Shown: positions 52,580-64,000, counted from the first letter of the stretch. The stretch: 64,000 nucleotides of DNA from Janthinobacterium saanense (GCF_014200675.1 NZ_JACHCI010000020.1:1-64000); one strand, 5' to 3'. Translations and numbers: made by a program. The notes: generated by a model not told the origin, from the letters alone.

Positions 52580-52804
52580 TCAGGATTTGCTGCCCTTGTT
52601 GCTGGCAGTGCCAGACTGTTTGTTGCCACTGCCACTGCTGCCAGCGCTGCCACCCGACTGCTTGTTGCCGTCATTTTTGTGGCTTTGACGGCCGGCGTCC
52701 ACGTGCTGCTCATGCGTGCCGCCCTGGGTGCCACTTTGGCTGCCGCTGCGTGAGCCGCTACCCGACTGTTTGTTGCCTTGATCGCCTTTTTGATTCGAGT
52801 TCAT
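52580..52804 (-). CDS. Small hydrophilic Gly/Ser/Gln repeat protein
   Basis: Protein of 74 aa, almost entirely G, S, N, Q, K, T with no hydrophobic core. The hexapeptide GNKQSG occurs three times, at about 10, 46 and 60. AAAGGA stands 6 nt before the ATG at 52804 (an ATG at 52807 is in frame but too close), and a hairpin terminator follows. It looks like a disordered, hydrophilin-like stress protein; no function can be assigned. Codon use is mixed but the ribosome site and terminator argue for a real gene. Confidence 0.65.
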   Translation of the reverse strand: MNSNQKGDQGNKQSGSGSRSGSQSGTQGGTHEQHVDAGRQSHKNDGNKQSGGSAGSSGSGNKQSGTASNKGSKS

Positions 52805-53075
52805 CATATTTCCTTTACTGAAATTAAAAGAAGTCACTCGCCGGAACTACTTCCGGTGGCTGCATGATGCGCAGAAAGCTTGGGCGCTAGTATCGGAACA
52901 CTGCTCGACCCCGTGTAGGAGCTTGCCTGATGATGAGGCGAAGCCATTTCCTTATTGCAATGTTCGAGAATGAATTTGTAATTGAATGTAATTCCCGCCT
53001 TGCGCTGACAAAAAGCAGGGCAGCAAGAGGGGCAGTCATGGCATAGTTCAGCCTGATGATGAAATAGGTGTGGCG

Positions 53076-53711
53076 ATGAATTGGTGGAATAGCATTTCTT
53101 TTACGGCCGATATGGCATTGATGGGGCCGGCTGGCGTGCTTATCGCCTTGTGGTTGCTGGTGTCGAAGCAGTGGCGGCTGGTATTGAGCTGGAGCGTGTG
53201 GTACGGCGGCGGCTTGCTGCTGGTCGTGCTGTCCAAGCTGGTCTTCATGGGCTGGGGCGTGGGCAGCAGCGCGCTCGACTTTACCGGTTTCAGCGGCCAC
53301 GCCATGCGCGCAGGCGCCGTCTATCCTGTCTTGCTGTATGTCGTGCTGCAGCGCGCCCAGCCGCGCTGGCGCCAGGCTGGTGTGGTCCTGGGCGTGGCCT
53401 ATGCTGTGCTGGTGGCCATCGCGCGCGTGCTCGGCCATGCGCACAGTGTGTCGGAAGCGGTCAGCGGTTGCTTGCTGGGCCTGGCCATGGCGGCCGGCTT
53501 TATCTGGGGTGCACGTGGCGCCGTCGATATCGCCATCAGCCGGCCGCTGGCATTGGCCAGCCTGCTTGTGATGGCGGTGCTCAGCTTCAAGGCCGAACCG
53601 GTGCCGACCGAGCTGTGGCTGCATAAATTGGCCATGCATTTGTCTGGCCACGAGCGCGTTTTTTCGCGGGCGGACTGGAAGCTGGTGCAAGACGGGCATC
53701 CTGCCCATTGA
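53076..53711 (+). CDS. PAP2-like membrane phosphatase
   Basis: Protein of 211 aa with about six membrane segments. GFSGHAMRAGAVYPVLLYVVL carries the SGH of PAP2 phosphatases, and ARVLGHAHSVSEAVSGCLLG corresponds to the third motif (SRxxxxxHxxxD), with the final Asp replaced by Glu. The first motif (KxxxxxxRP) is not recognised, so activity is uncertain. The family dephosphorylates lipid pyrophosphates and phosphatidates. ATG 53076 has AGG 7 nt upstream; a GTG at 53070 is in frame. Confidence 0.7.
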   Translation: MNWWNSISFTADMALMGPAGVLIALWLLVSKQWRLVLSWSVWYGGGLLLVVLSKLVFMGWGVGSSALDFTGFSGHAMRAGAVYPVLLYVVLQRAQPRWRQAGVVLGVAYAVLVAIARVLGHAHSVSEAVSGCLLGLAMAAGFIWGARGAVDIAISRPLALASLLVMAVLSFKAEPVPTELWLHKLAMHLSGHERVFSRADWKLVQDGHPAH

Positions 53712-53787
53712 GCACGCGAATGAGGGCGGCAACTGCCTGCTATGGCGCACACGTGTTTTTAGCCAGAAAATCATCAGGAAATGGTAT

Positions 53788-53814
53788 GATGAGCCACTTT
53801 TCAGTGGCATCATC
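53788..53814. repeat. Hairpin upstream of smc
   Basis: GATGAGCCACT (53788-53798) pairs with AGTGGCATCATC (53803-53814), with one bulge and a TTTC loop. No T-run follows, so it is a candidate leader or transcript-end structure in the 224-bp gap before smc. Confidence 0.4.
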
Positions 53815-53935
53815 GCCAGTGCATAATTAGCTAAGTGCGCAGACAAGTGCCTGCGCCGGATGCGCATTTCATTAACCCAGTTGCTATACAGTTGCTACAC
53901 TCAACCGCCAGCCCAGGCCAGGAACTCTAAAACAC

Positions 53936-56900
53936 GTGCGTCTCTCTTCCATCAAGTTGTCGGGATTTAAGTCTTTCGTCGATCCCACCAATTTCCAGGT
54001 GCCAGGCCAGCTGGTGGGCGTGGTCGGGCCGAATGGCTGCGGCAAGTCGAACATCATCGACGCCGTGCGCTGGGTGCTGGGTGAGTCGAAAGCGTCCGAG
54101 TTGCGCGGCGAGTCGATGCAGGACGTGATCTTCAACGGTTCCACGCACCGCAAGCCCGCCGGGCGCGCCTCGGTTGAACTGGTGTTCGACAACAACGATG
54201 GCAAGGCGTCCGGCCAATGGGGCCAGTATGCCGAGATCGCTGTCAAGCGCACCTTGACGCGCGACGGCACGTCCACCTATTACATCAATAGCCAGCCTGT
54301 GCGCCGGCGCGATATCCAGGATATCTTCCTCGGTACCGGCCTGGGCCCGCGCGCCTACGCCATCATCGGCCAGGGCATGATTTCGCGCATCATCGAATCG
54401 CGCCCGGAAGAACTGCGCGTCTTCCTCGAAGAAGCGGCCGGGGTATCGAAATACAAGGAACGCCGCCGCGAGACGGAAAACCGCTTGCAGGATACGCGCG
54501 AAAACCTGCTGCGCGTGGAAGACATCTTGCGCGAGCTGAACGCCAATCTGGAAAAACTGGAAGCGCAGGCGGCCGTGGCTACCCGTTTCCATACCTTGCA
54601 GGCCGATCAGGAAGAAAAGCAGAAATTGCTGTGGCTGCTGCGCAAGAATGAAGCGCAGAACGAGCAGACGCGTTATTTCCGCGAAGTGGAACAGGCGCAG
54701 ACCGACCTGGAAGAACAGACGGCCAAGCTGCGCAATGTGGAACTGACCCTGGAGCAGATGCGCCAGGCGCACTTTGCCGTGGGCGACCGTTTGCATACGG
54801 CGCAAGGCCATCTGTACCAGACGAATGCGGAAATCGGCAGCCTGGAAGCGCAAATCAAGTTCGTGATCGAATCGCGCGCCCGCTTGCAGGCGCAACTGGC
54901 GACCTTGACGGCCCAGCGCGATCAATGGAGCAGCCAAGGCAGCGAATACCAGGAGCAGATCGAAGAAGCGGAATTCCACCTCGAAGAGCTGGCCGCCAAG
55001 GTGGAGCAGTCGCAAATGATGGCCGAGCAAAAAGGCGAGCAATTGCCCGAGCTCGACGCCGCCTGGCGGACCGCGCAAAACAAGAGCACGGAATCGCGCG
55101 CCAGGATCATGCAGGCCCAGCAGCAGCTGGAGCTGGAATCGGCGCACCAGCGCAACGCCTCGAATATCCTGAACAGCCTGTTGACGCGCCGCGAGCGCCT
55201 GCAACAGGAAAAGAACAGCCTGAGCTTGCCCGACAGCAGTCATCTGGAAAACCTGAAACTGCAACTGGAAGAAAAGCAGCAGGCGCTCGAAGAGCAGGGC
55301 TTTTATCTGGAAGAAGCGCTGGAACAGCAGCCGAAACTGGAGCAGGAACGCCAGGAAGCGCAAACGCAAGTCAATGCCGAAACGGCCGCCAACGCCCAGC
55401 TGGAAGCGCGCTTGTCCGCCCTGAAACAGTTGCAGGAAAGAGTGCAGACCCAGGGCAAGGTGCAACCGTGGCTGAAAAAGCACGAGCTGGACACTTTACC
55501 GCGCTTGTGGCAAAAGTTGCAGATCGAAGCGGGCTGGGAAGCGGCCATGGAATCGATCTTGCGCGAGCGCACCTCGGCCTTGCAATTGTCGAATATCGAT
55601 TGGGCCAAGGCCTTCTTTGCCGATGCGCCACCGGCCAAGCTGGCCCTGTATGCGCCGTCCACCGTGCCGCCGCTGCCTGTGCCGGAAATAGCCGGTTTGA
55701 AACCGTTCTTGAACTTGCTCAAACTCAACGATCCAGGCTTGCGCGGCTTGCTGCAGGACTGGCTGTATAACGCTTACGCAGTGGAAGACGCGGCCGAAGC
55801 TTTGCTCGAGCGCAGCAAATTGCCGCCGGGCGGCTATTTTGTCACGCGCCAGGGCCACGTGGTCACGGCGGGCAGCGTGCGCTTTTATGCGGCCGATTCC
55901 GAACAGGAAGGCATGCTGGGCCGCCAGCAGGAAATCGACAATATCGGCAAGCAGCTGCGCGCCCAGCAATTGCTGGCCGAAGAAGCGCGCGCCCGCTCCG
56001 TGCGGGCCGATGCGGCCGTGGCGGCGTTGACGCGCAACCTGTCCGACTTGCGCCTGCGCATACAGCAGCTGACCTCGTCCGTGCACAGTCTGCAACTGGA
56101 AGTGGTGAAATTGTCCGAGGTGGAAGCACGCTTTAATCAGCGCAGCACGCAGATCGGCGCCGACCTGGCCGAGATTGCCGCGCAAGAAGCCGAGCAAATG
56201 CAGACCAAGCTGGAATCGGAAGAAAAATTCGAACAGCTCGACATGGAGCTGGGCAACTTGCAGGAAGCCCACGAAGACGGCCATACCGACTTCTTGCAGA
56301 AAGAGCAGCGTCTGGCCGAAGCGCGCGAAGCCTTGCGCGACCTGGAACGGGCCGCCAAGGATACCGAATACGCGGAAAAATCGCACCGCGCCAAGATCGA
56401 GGAATTGCGCCGCAATATCGCCACGGCCAGTACGCAAGCCCAGCAAGTGTCGGCAAGCCTGCAGGCGGGCCAGCAGGAACTGGCCAATCTGGAAAGCGGC
56501 GCCGCCAACGATGGCTTGCAGGATTTGCTGGAGCGCCGCACCACGCAGGAGCGGGCGCTGGCCGATGCGCGCCATGAGCTGGACCAGATCACGCAGCAGC
56601 TGCGTTTGTCTGAAGATGCTCGCACGCAATCGGAGCGCAGCTTGCAGCCGCAGCGCGACAAGATCATGGAAATGCAGCTCAAGGAACAGGCCGCGCGCCT
56701 GAACCAGGAGCAGTTTGCCCAGCAATTGCTGGAATCGGGCGCCGATGAAGTCGCCCTGACTGAAAAATTGCACCCGGACATGCGCCCGTCTTATCTGCAA
56801 GGCGAAGTGACGCGCCTGACCAATGCCATCACGGCCCTGGGCGCCGTCAACCTGGCCGCGCTCGACGAGCTGGCGCAGGCGTCCGAGCGCAAGAATTTCC

Positions 56901-57463
56901 TCGATGCCCAGAACGCCGACTTGACCGAAGCGATCAACACCCTGGAAGACGCGATCCACAAGATCGACAAGGAAACGCGCGACTTGCTGCAAGACACGTT
57001 CGACAAGGTCAACCATCACTTTTCCGAGCTGTTCCCGATTCTGTTCGGCGGTGGCCAGGCCCGCCTGACCATGACGGGCGACGAGATTCTCGATTCCGGT
57101 GTACAAGTCATGGCGCAACCGCCAGGCAAGAAAAATGCGACCATCCACCTGTTGTCCGGTGGAGAGAAGGCGCTGACCGCGACCGCATTGGTGTTTTCCA
57201 TGTTCCGCCTCAATCCGGCGCCGTTCTGCCTGCTCGACGAAGTCGATGCACCGCTGGACGATTCGAATACGGAACGCTTCTGCCGCATGGTCAAGCGCAT
57301 GTCCGACCAGACCCAATTCCTTTTCATTTCGCATAACAAGATTGCGATGGAAATGGCCCATCAATTGATCGGTGTGACGATGCAGGAGCAAGGCGTATCG
57401 CGCATCGTGGCGGTGGACATGGAGTCCGCCGCAAATTTTGCTACCGAGGCACAAGCAGCATGA
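53936..57463 (+). CDS. smc: Chromosome segregation ATPase SMC
   Basis: SMC protein of 1175 aa that condenses and organises the chromosome with ScpA/ScpB. Walker A is GPNGCGKSN at 31-39. Coiled coils are at about 170-500 and 680-990, and the hinge at about 510-660 (LPRLWQKLQIEAGWEAAMESILRERTSALQL...). The signature LLSGGEKALTATALVF is at about 1071 and Walker B CLLDEVDAPLDDSN at about 1098. The start is the GTG at 53936, matching the family N-terminus MRLSSIKLSGFKSFVDPT. It overlaps zipA by 4 bp. Linkage smc-zipA-ligA is usual in Burkholderiales. Confidence 0.95.
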   Translation: MRLSSIKLSGFKSFVDPTNFQVPGQLVGVVGPNGCGKSNIIDAVRWVLGESKASELRGESMQDVIFNGSTHRKPAGRASVELVFDNNDGKASGQWGQYAEIAVKRTLTRDGTSTYYINSQPVRRRDIQDIFLGTGLGPRAYAIIGQGMISRIIESRPEELRVFLEEAAGVSKYKERRRETENRLQDTRENLLRVEDILRELNANLEKLEAQAAVATRFHTLQADQEEKQKLLWLLRKNEAQNEQTRYFREVEQAQTDLEEQTAKLRNVELTLEQMRQAHFAVGDRLHTAQGHLYQTNAEIGSLEAQIKFVIESRARLQAQLATLTAQRDQWSSQGSEYQEQIEEAEFHLEELAAKVEQSQMMAEQKGEQLPELDAAWRTAQNKSTESRARIMQAQQQLELESAHQRNASNILNSLLTRRERLQQEKNSLSLPDSSHLENLKLQLEEKQQALEEQGFYLEEALEQQPKLEQERQEAQTQVNAETAANAQLEARLSALKQLQERVQTQGKVQPWLKKHELDTLPRLWQKLQIEAGWEAAMESILRERTSALQLSNIDWAKAFFADAPPAKLALYAPSTVPPLPVPEIAGLKPFLNLLKLNDPGLRGLLQDWLYNAYAVEDAAEALLERSKLPPGGYFVTRQGHVVTAGSVRFYAADSEQEGMLGRQQEIDNIGKQLRAQQLLAEEARARSVRADAAVAALTRNLSDLRLRIQQLTSSVHSLQLEVVKLSEVEARFNQRSTQIGADLAEIAAQEAEQMQTKLESEEKFEQLDMELGNLQEAHEDGHTDFLQKEQRLAEAREALRDLERAAKDTEYAEKSHRAKIEELRRNIATASTQAQQVSASLQAGQQELANLESGAANDGLQDLLERRTTQERALADARHELDQITQQLRLSEDARTQSERSLQPQRDKIMEMQLKEQAARLNQEQFAQQLLESGADEVALTEKLHPDMRPSYLQGEVTRLTNAITALGAVNLAALDELAQASERKNFLDAQNADLTEAINTLEDAIHKIDKETRDLLQDTFDKVNHHFSELFPILFGGGQARLTMTGDEILDSGVQVMAQPPGKKNATIHLLSGGEKALTATALVFSMFRLNPAPFCLLDEVDAPLDDSNTERFCRMVKRMSDQTQFLFISHNKIAMEMAHQLIGVTMQEQGVSRIVAVDMESAANFATEAQAA

Positions 57464-58614
57464 CAGATCTCCAAATTACCTTGTTCGGCGCCGGCGGCGT
57501 CTTTATCGTTGCCGTTTTCTCTTACAACAAATGGCAGGAATACAAGGCCAAGAAAAGCGTGGAACGGGCATTTTCCACCGACCACGATGACGTGCTGATG
57601 CGCGAAGGCGAGGCTCCTGTGGCTGCGCCCGCAGCCGCGCCCGTGGAAGCCGTGGTGCGCCAGGAACCGCGTTTCGATGCGGCCCCGGCCGTCAAGACAG
57701 AACCTTCATTCAGCGCGCCGCCGGCCCCGGCGCCCGTGCATGCCGAACCCTTGCTGGAAACGTCCGCCGCGCCTGTTGCCTTAGCGCCGCAGGAAGAGGT
57801 CAGCACTGCCAGCGAGCAAGCCACCAGCCTGGTCGATCCGCTGATCGATTGCCTGCTGCCGCTGTCGCTGGAAGCGCCCGTGCGTGGTGAAAAAATCCTG
57901 CCGGTGCTGCAAACCTTGCGCCTGGTGGGCAACAAGCCCGTGCATTTCATCGGCTTGCATGTGAATGGCGATTGGGAACCGATCATGCATGGCGGTGTCT
58001 ACACCAAGATGCAGGGCGGCGTGCAGCTGGCAAGCCGCACCACGGCCTTGAATGAGCTGGAATACTCGGAACTGGTTACGCGTCTGCGTGGCGTGGCCGA
58101 TGAAATCGGCGCCGAACCGGAAGTGCCGGACATGATGGAAGTGATGGCCGAAGCGCGCAATCTGCACCGCTTCGTTACCGGCCACGACGCGCAACTGGGC
58201 GTCAACCTGCACACCAACGGCGCGCCATGGGCGATTTCCACCTTGCTGTTCGCGCTGGAAAAACAAGGTTTCGACGTGCGTCCGGATGGCCGTTTCGTGA
58301 TGCCGGACGGCGAAGGCGGCCATTTGTTCTCGCTGTCGACCAATGTCACCCTGGCCGAAGAAACCACGCCCCGTTTGACCCTGCTGCTCGACGTGCCTTG
58401 CGTGGCGCCTGCGCGCGACGGTTTTGGCGCCATGGTTGCTTGCGCCCGTTCGCTGGTGGGTCGTCTGGACGCCACCATCGTCGACGATTACAACCAGGCC
58501 CTGTCGGACGCGGCCCTGGCCGAGATCGCTGGCCAGGTGCAAGAGTTTTACCAGGAAATGGACGCGGCCGACATTCCGGCCGGTTCCACCCGCGCCCTGC
58601 GTTTATTTAGCTAA
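57460..58614 (+). CDS. zipA: Cell division protein ZipA
   Basis: Protein of 384 aa that anchors FtsZ to the inner membrane at midcell. The N-terminus has one membrane segment (about 6-22, LFGAGGVFIVAVFSY). A proline/alanine-rich linker is at about 50-130, and the C-terminal FtsZ-binding domain at about 230-375 (MMEVMAEARNLHRFVTGHDAQLGVNLHTNGAPWAISTLLFALEKQGFDVRPDGRFVMPDG). It starts inside the smc stop (ATGA). Confidence 0.9.
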   Translation: MTDLQITLFGAGGVFIVAVFSYNKWQEYKAKKSVERAFSTDHDDVLMREGEAPVAAPAAAPVEAVVRQEPRFDAAPAVKTEPSFSAPPAPAPVHAEPLLETSAAPVALAPQEEVSTASEQATSLVDPLIDCLLPLSLEAPVRGEKILPVLQTLRLVGNKPVHFIGLHVNGDWEPIMHGGVYTKMQGGVQLASRTTALNELEYSELVTRLRGVADEIGAEPEVPDMMEVMAEARNLHRFVTGHDAQLGVNLHTNGAPWAISTLLFALEKQGFDVRPDGRFVMPDGEGGHLFSLSTNVTLAEETTPRLTLLLDVPCVAPARDGFGAMVACARSLVGRLDATIVDDYNQALSDAALAEIAGQVQEFYQEMDAADIPAGSTRALRLFS

Positions 58615-60981
<2,367 letters not shown>

Positions 60982-61013
60982 CGCCATTTATTTAACATTT
61001 TGCAGATGAATCC

Positions 61014-61907
61014 ATGAAAAAAATCAGAAAAGCAGTGTTTCCCGTCGCGGGCCTGGGTAGCCGTTTCTTGCCCGCGACCAAGGCGCAGCCCAAGGAAATG
61101 CTGCCCATCGTCGACAAGCCTTTGATCCAGTATGCAGTGGAAGAGGCGGTCGCGGCGGGTATCACGGAAATGATCTTCATCACGGGGCGCAACAAGCGCG
61201 CCATCGAAGACCATTTCGATACGGCCTATGAGCTGGAAACGGAGCTGGAGGCAGCCGGCAAGCGCCAGTTGCTGGAGATGGTGCAAAATGTGATCCCCAA
61301 GCATGTCAATTGCATCTATATCCGCCAGTCGGCGCCACTGGGCCTGGGGCACGCCGTGCTGTGCGCCCGTCCTGTGGTCGGCGATGAACCGTTTGCGGTG
61401 CTGCTGGCCGATGACTTCATGGATGTGGAAGAGGGCGTGCGCCCGGTGCTGGCGCAGATGACCGATGTTTTCCAGTATGAGAATTGCTCGTTGCTGGCGG
61501 TGCAGGATGTGCCGCGCGCGGAAACCAGGCAATACGGCATCGTTTCTGCCAGAAATTACCAGCCCGATCTGGAACTGGTGTCGGCCATCGTGGAAAAACC
61601 ACTGCCCGAAGAAGCGCCATCGACCCTGGCCGTGGTGGGCCGCTATGTGTTAACCAGCCGCATCTTCAATCACCTGGAAAAAATCGGCGCCGGTGCGGGC
61701 GGCGAGATTCAGCTGACGGACGGCATCGCCGCGCTGATGCGTGAAGAGCGCGTGCTGGCATACCGCTACACGGGCCAGCGCTATGATTGCGGTTCCAAGC
61801 TCGGTTATCTGAAGGCGACCACGGCGATGGGCATGAAACACCCGGAAACGGGCGCCGCCTTCCGCACTTACTTGCAGCAATTGCAATCGAATCAGGAATC
61901 AATATGA
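61014..61907 (+). CDS. galU: UTP--glucose-1-phosphate uridylyltransferase
   Basis: Makes UDP-glucose from UTP and glucose 1-phosphate (297 aa, E. coli 302). The nucleotide-binding N-terminus is [51 protein letters not shown] is the metal-binding Asp region, and [27 protein letters not shown] is a family signature. UDP-glucose feeds LPS, exopolysaccharide and other glycans. It overlaps def by 4 bp (ATGA). Confidence 0.95.
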   Translation: MKKIRKAVFPVAGLGSRFLPATKAQPKEMLPIVDKPLIQYAVEEAVAAGITEMIFITGRNKRAIEDHFDTAYELETELEAAGKRQLLEMVQNVIPKHVNCIYIRQSAPLGLGHAVLCARPVVGDEPFAVLLADDFMDVEEGVRPVLAQMTDVFQYENCSLLAVQDVPRAETRQYGIVSARNYQPDLELVSAIVEKPLPEEAPSTLAVVGRYVLTSRIFNHLEKIGAGAGGEIQLTDGIAALMREERVLAYRYTGQRYDCGSKLGYLKATTAMGMKHPETGAAFRTYLQQLQSNQESI

Positions 61908-62440
61908 CGGTACGTGAAATTTTAAAAATGGGCGATCCGCGTTTGCTGCGGATGGCTGAACCCGTGCGCGAGTTCGATACGCCCGAGCTGCACGCCTTGA
62001 TCGCCGATATGTTCGACACCATGCATGCCGCCAACGGCGCGGGCCTGGCGGCGCCGCAGATCGGTGTCAATCTGCAACTGGTGATCTATGGCTTCAAGCA
62101 GAATCTGCGTTACCCCGACGCGCCGCAAGTGCCGGAAACCGTGCTGATCAATCCCGTGCTGACGCCCTTGTCGGAACGCAAGGAAGAGGGTTTCGAAGGC
62201 TGCTTGTCCGTGCCTGGCCTGCGTGGCAGCGTGCCGCGCTGGAGCGAACTGCACTATGAAGGCGTGGACCAGTTCGGTAACGCCATCAGTCGCGATTGCG
62301 ACGGTTTCCACGCGCGCGTGGTGCAGCATGAAGTCGACCACTTGCACGGCATTTTATATCCGATGCGTATCGTTGATTTCACGCAGTTCGGTTTTACCGA
62401 GGTCATGTTTCCCGAGCTGGACCCGAACGACGACGACTGA
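61904..62440 (+). CDS. def: Peptide deformylase
   Basis: Metalloprotease of 178 aa that removes the formyl group from new polypeptides. All three motifs are present: [10 protein letters not shown] (motif 1), EGCLSVPG with the metal Cys (motif 2) and HEVDHLHG (motif 3). It starts inside the galU stop and is not next to fmt, so it may be one of two deformylases in the genome. A terminator follows at 62461-62504. Confidence 0.93.
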   Translation: MTVREILKMGDPRLLRMAEPVREFDTPELHALIADMFDTMHAANGAGLAAPQIGVNLQLVIYGFKQNLRYPDAPQVPETVLINPVLTPLSERKEEGFEGCLSVPGLRGSVPRWSELHYEGVDQFGNAISRDCDGFHARVVQHEVDHLHGILYPMRIVDFTQFGFTEVMFPELDPNDDD

Positions 62441-62460
62441 TATCGTTGATTGTCACTGAA

Positions 62461-62504
62461 GCGCCGCGATGCAAGACCTGCTGGTCTTGACGCGGTGTTT
62501 TTTT
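62461..62504 (+). terminator. Rho-independent terminator after def
   Basis: CAAGACC (62472-62478) pairs with GGTCTTG (62483-62489) around TGCT, and CCGCG/CGCGG extends the stem below an internal bulge. T7 at 62498-62504 follows. Confidence 0.85.
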
Positions 62505-62830
62505 ATCTTCGCAACTTCCTTGCATTACATCTGCATCCATAGCAGCTTTTTCACCTGCTTCCCATACCCCTGAGTCTCCTGAGTCTCCTGACAAGGGGCG
62601 TCACACATTCGCGAGGCGTGCAACCTTTCCGACAGGAAAGGTCGTTTCCATCGTCGCTACGAAGACTTGCCCGTTTGCCAGTTCCGCCGGATTTTTTGTT
62701 ACATCAGTCTGCTTAACGCTGCAAGGAAGGAAAAAATAGGGTACAGTTCGATCGTCATATTCATATATATGTTTAGTTGATTATATGACTTGCCGCCAAG
62801 CTGTTATCCTTTCTATCTCATGAGAGTTTT
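62505..62830. other. Intergenic region before the Tat-exported subunit gene
   Basis: No gene is supported. It contains a 9-bp tandem repeat CTGAGTCTC x2 (62570-62587) and a perfect 8-bp hairpin ACCTTTCC-GACA-GGAAAGGT (62623-62642). The last 80 bp (about 62745-62825) are very AT-rich and probably include the promoter of the next gene. A GAGAG ribosome site lies just before the ATG at 62831. Confidence 0.5.
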
Positions 62831-63565
62831 ATGTCGATTCCGAATACGCCAAACACCCGCCGCTCCTTCCTGGGCAAGGCGCTGTGGCTGGTTCCGCTGG
62901 CAAGCCTGCAAGCTTGCGACTTGCCCAGTGGTACGGCTGCCAGTCCGGAAGGCCGTGCCGGCCCCCCTGGTCCCACTGGGGCCAATTATGTTCCCGTATT
63001 CCTGAGCAAGTCCGAATGGGCTTTTGTGGCAGCCATGAGCGATCGCCTGATTCCGTCCGACGCGATGGGGCCGGGTGCGGTCGAGGCCGGGGTGCCTGAG
63101 TTTGTCGACCGGCAAATGGAGACGCCCTATGCGCATGGTGCGCTGTGGTATATGCAGGGGCCGTTCATGGCGGCGGCGCCGGAGATGGGATATCAGCTCA
63201 AGCTGGTGCCGCGCGATATCGTGCGGCTGGGGATTGCTGCGGCCAACGATGCGTGCCAGCGCCAGTTCAAGAAACATTTCGCCGAACTCGATCACACGCG
63301 GCAAGAGGCATTCATGCGCGCCTTGCAACAGGGCGAGCTTGCACTGGCCGATGTGCCGGCCAAGCTCTTTTTCGGCTTCATGCTGCAAATTACCCGGGAA
63401 GGCTTTTTCAGCGATCCCATCCATGGCGGCAACCGCAATATGGTCGGCTGGAAGTTGCTGGGTTTCCCAGGCGCACGTGCCGATTTCATGGATTTCGCCA
63501 ATCAGAATGGCGCGAAATACCCTATGCCGCCGGTATCGATCGGCGATGCCAATCCTAAAGCCTGA
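62831..63565 (+). CDS. Gluconate 2-dehydrogenase-type gamma subunit (subunit 3 family), Tat signal
   Basis: Protein of 244 aa. NTRRSFLGKALWLVPLASLQAC is a twin-arginine signal ending in a lipobox-like L-Q-A-C (Cys29). A short collagen-like GRAGPPGPTGAN stretch follows. The body (EWAFVAAMSDRLIPSDAMGPGAVEAGVPEFVDRQMETPY and FFSDPIHGGNRNMVGWKLLGFPGARADFMDF) matches the gluconate 2-dehydrogenase subunit 3 family. These proteins escort a GMC-type flavoprotein to the periplasm, and that gene begins 20 bp downstream. Confidence 0.87.
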   Translation: MSIPNTPNTRRSFLGKALWLVPLASLQACDLPSGTAASPEGRAGPPGPTGANYVPVFLSKSEWAFVAAMSDRLIPSDAMGPGAVEAGVPEFVDRQMETPYAHGALWYMQGPFMAAAPEMGYQLKLVPRDIVRLGIAAANDACQRQFKKHFAELDHTRQEAFMRALQQGELALADVPAKLFFGFMLQITREGFFSDPIHGGNRNMVGWKLLGFPGARADFMDFANQNGAKYPMPPVSIGDANPKA

Positions 63566-63584
63566 GGGCAATGTAGAGAACACC

Positions 63585-64000
63585 ATGGCAGAGATTAAGA
63601 TGCAACATACCGATGTCGTGATCGTCGGTTTTGGCTGGACGGGGGCCATCATGGCCAAGGAATTGAGCGATGCCGGCCTGCGTGTGGTCGCGCTTGAACG
63701 GGGCGTGAACCGCGATTTGAGCACCGATGACCTGTACCCGGGCGTGATCGATGAGCTGACCTATGGCACGCGCGGCAAGCTGTTTCAAAACCTGAGCCGC
63801 GAGACGGTCACCATTCGCCATGCCGCCAATGGCACTGCCGTGCCGTACCGGCAACTGCATGCCTTTCTGCCCGGCGACGGCGTGGGCGGTGCCGGCTTGC
63901 ACTGGGGCGGCGTGCATTTCCGGGTGTCGCCGGACGAACTGCGCATACGCAGCCATTACACTGAGCGCTATGGCAAGAAGTTCATCCCCGAAGGGATGAC
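63585..64000 (+). CDS. GMC-type flavoprotein, gluconate dehydrogenase large subunit (partial, runs off the window)
   Basis: The first 138 residues are visible. The FAD-binding Rossmann motif is VVIVGFGWTGAIMAKELSDAGLRVVALERG at about 10-39, and GDGVGGAGLHWGGVHFRVSPDELRIRS is the second FAD segment of the GMC/gluconate dehydrogenase alpha family. Membrane-bound sugar or alcohol oxidation in the periplasm, with electrons passed to a cytochrome c subunit probably encoded next, is the expected role. The substrate cannot be told from the fragment. Confidence 0.85.
   Translation, partial: MAEIKMQHTDVVIVGFGWTGAIMAKELSDAGLRVVALERGVNRDLSTDDLYPGVIDELTYGTRGKLFQNLSRETVTIRHAANGTAVPYRQLHAFLPGDGVGGAGLHWGGVHFRVSPDELRIRSHYTERYGKKFIPEGM

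Noticed and set aside
55496..57454. 652-codon minus-strand open frame opposite smc
   Set aside because: Shadow of the smc coding sequence with no recognisable protein features.
62570..62587. CTGAGTCTC tandem repeat as a regulatory or attachment site
   Set aside because: Only two copies of 9 bp with no other mobile-element sign; chance or slippage is enough.

Overview
The window looks like chromosome of a betaproteobacterium of the Burkholderiales, most likely an Oxalobacteraceae member such as Janthinobacterium or Massilia. This is inferred from the block smc-zipA-ligA-galU-def, a glycine-riboswitch gcvT-gcvH-gcvP operon, a RelA-type (p)ppGpp synthetase behind a RidA gene, high GC with G/C-rich third codon positions, and dense coding on both strands. 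No database search was possible, so the genus is a guess.

Layout. 1-95 is the 3' end of a group II intron that runs into the C-terminus of a DoxX gene. 0.7-4.8 kb is a FecI/FecR/FecA-type iron-uptake signalling set behind a near-perfect Fur box. 4.9-6.1 kb encodes a DUF2235 lipoprotein, followed by dctA on the other strand. 7.6-11.3 kb is a hydrolase-ridA-relA operon. 11.4-14.5 kb is an unusual beta-lactam locus: an M56 (BlaR1-type) metalloprotease fused to an OXA-like domain whose SxxK lysine is asparagine, followed 25 bp later by a class C beta-lactamase. Next come a CDF zinc exporter, a pirin, a REP-like palindrome, azoR with a divergent LysR gene, psd, a second TonB receptor, rhlE, a LON-domain protein, a KfrA-like coiled-coil protein, a lone CheB domain, a JmjC/cupin protein, a HAD phosphatase and a DMT exporter.

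27.9-29.3 kb is a CLC-type transporter of the fluoride (CLC-F) kind with a recognisable fluoride riboswitch in its leader. Then follow a PLP decarboxylase, trpS and a secreted alpha-amino-acid ester hydrolase. A lysE/lysR pair follows, sitting between two same-strand fragments of a broken DMT transporter gene. 36-46 kb holds a periplasmic binding protein, a Tet-like MFS exporter, an HD hydrolase, cheW plus an MCP, an RNase H-like gene, mgtA, and a TetR gene divergent from a 52-residue membrane protein with a TetR-type operator on its promoter.

46.8-51.8 kb is the glycine cleavage operon with a tandem glycine riboswitch and a clear sigma-70 promoter. After a ClpP-like protein, a hydrophilic repeat protein and a PAP2-like membrane protein comes the housekeeping block smc-zipA-ligA (with an extra HhH-like module)-galU-def. 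The window closes with a Tat-exported gluconate-dehydrogenase-type small subunit and the start of its GMC flavoprotein partner.

The most interesting loci are the M56-OXA/AmpC pair, the fluoride riboswitch-CLC-F unit with its competing hairpin, the TetR/small-membrane-protein module, the broken DMT gene around lysE/lysR, and the HhH duplication in LigA. No tRNA, rRNA, CRISPR array, IS transposase or prophage was seen.
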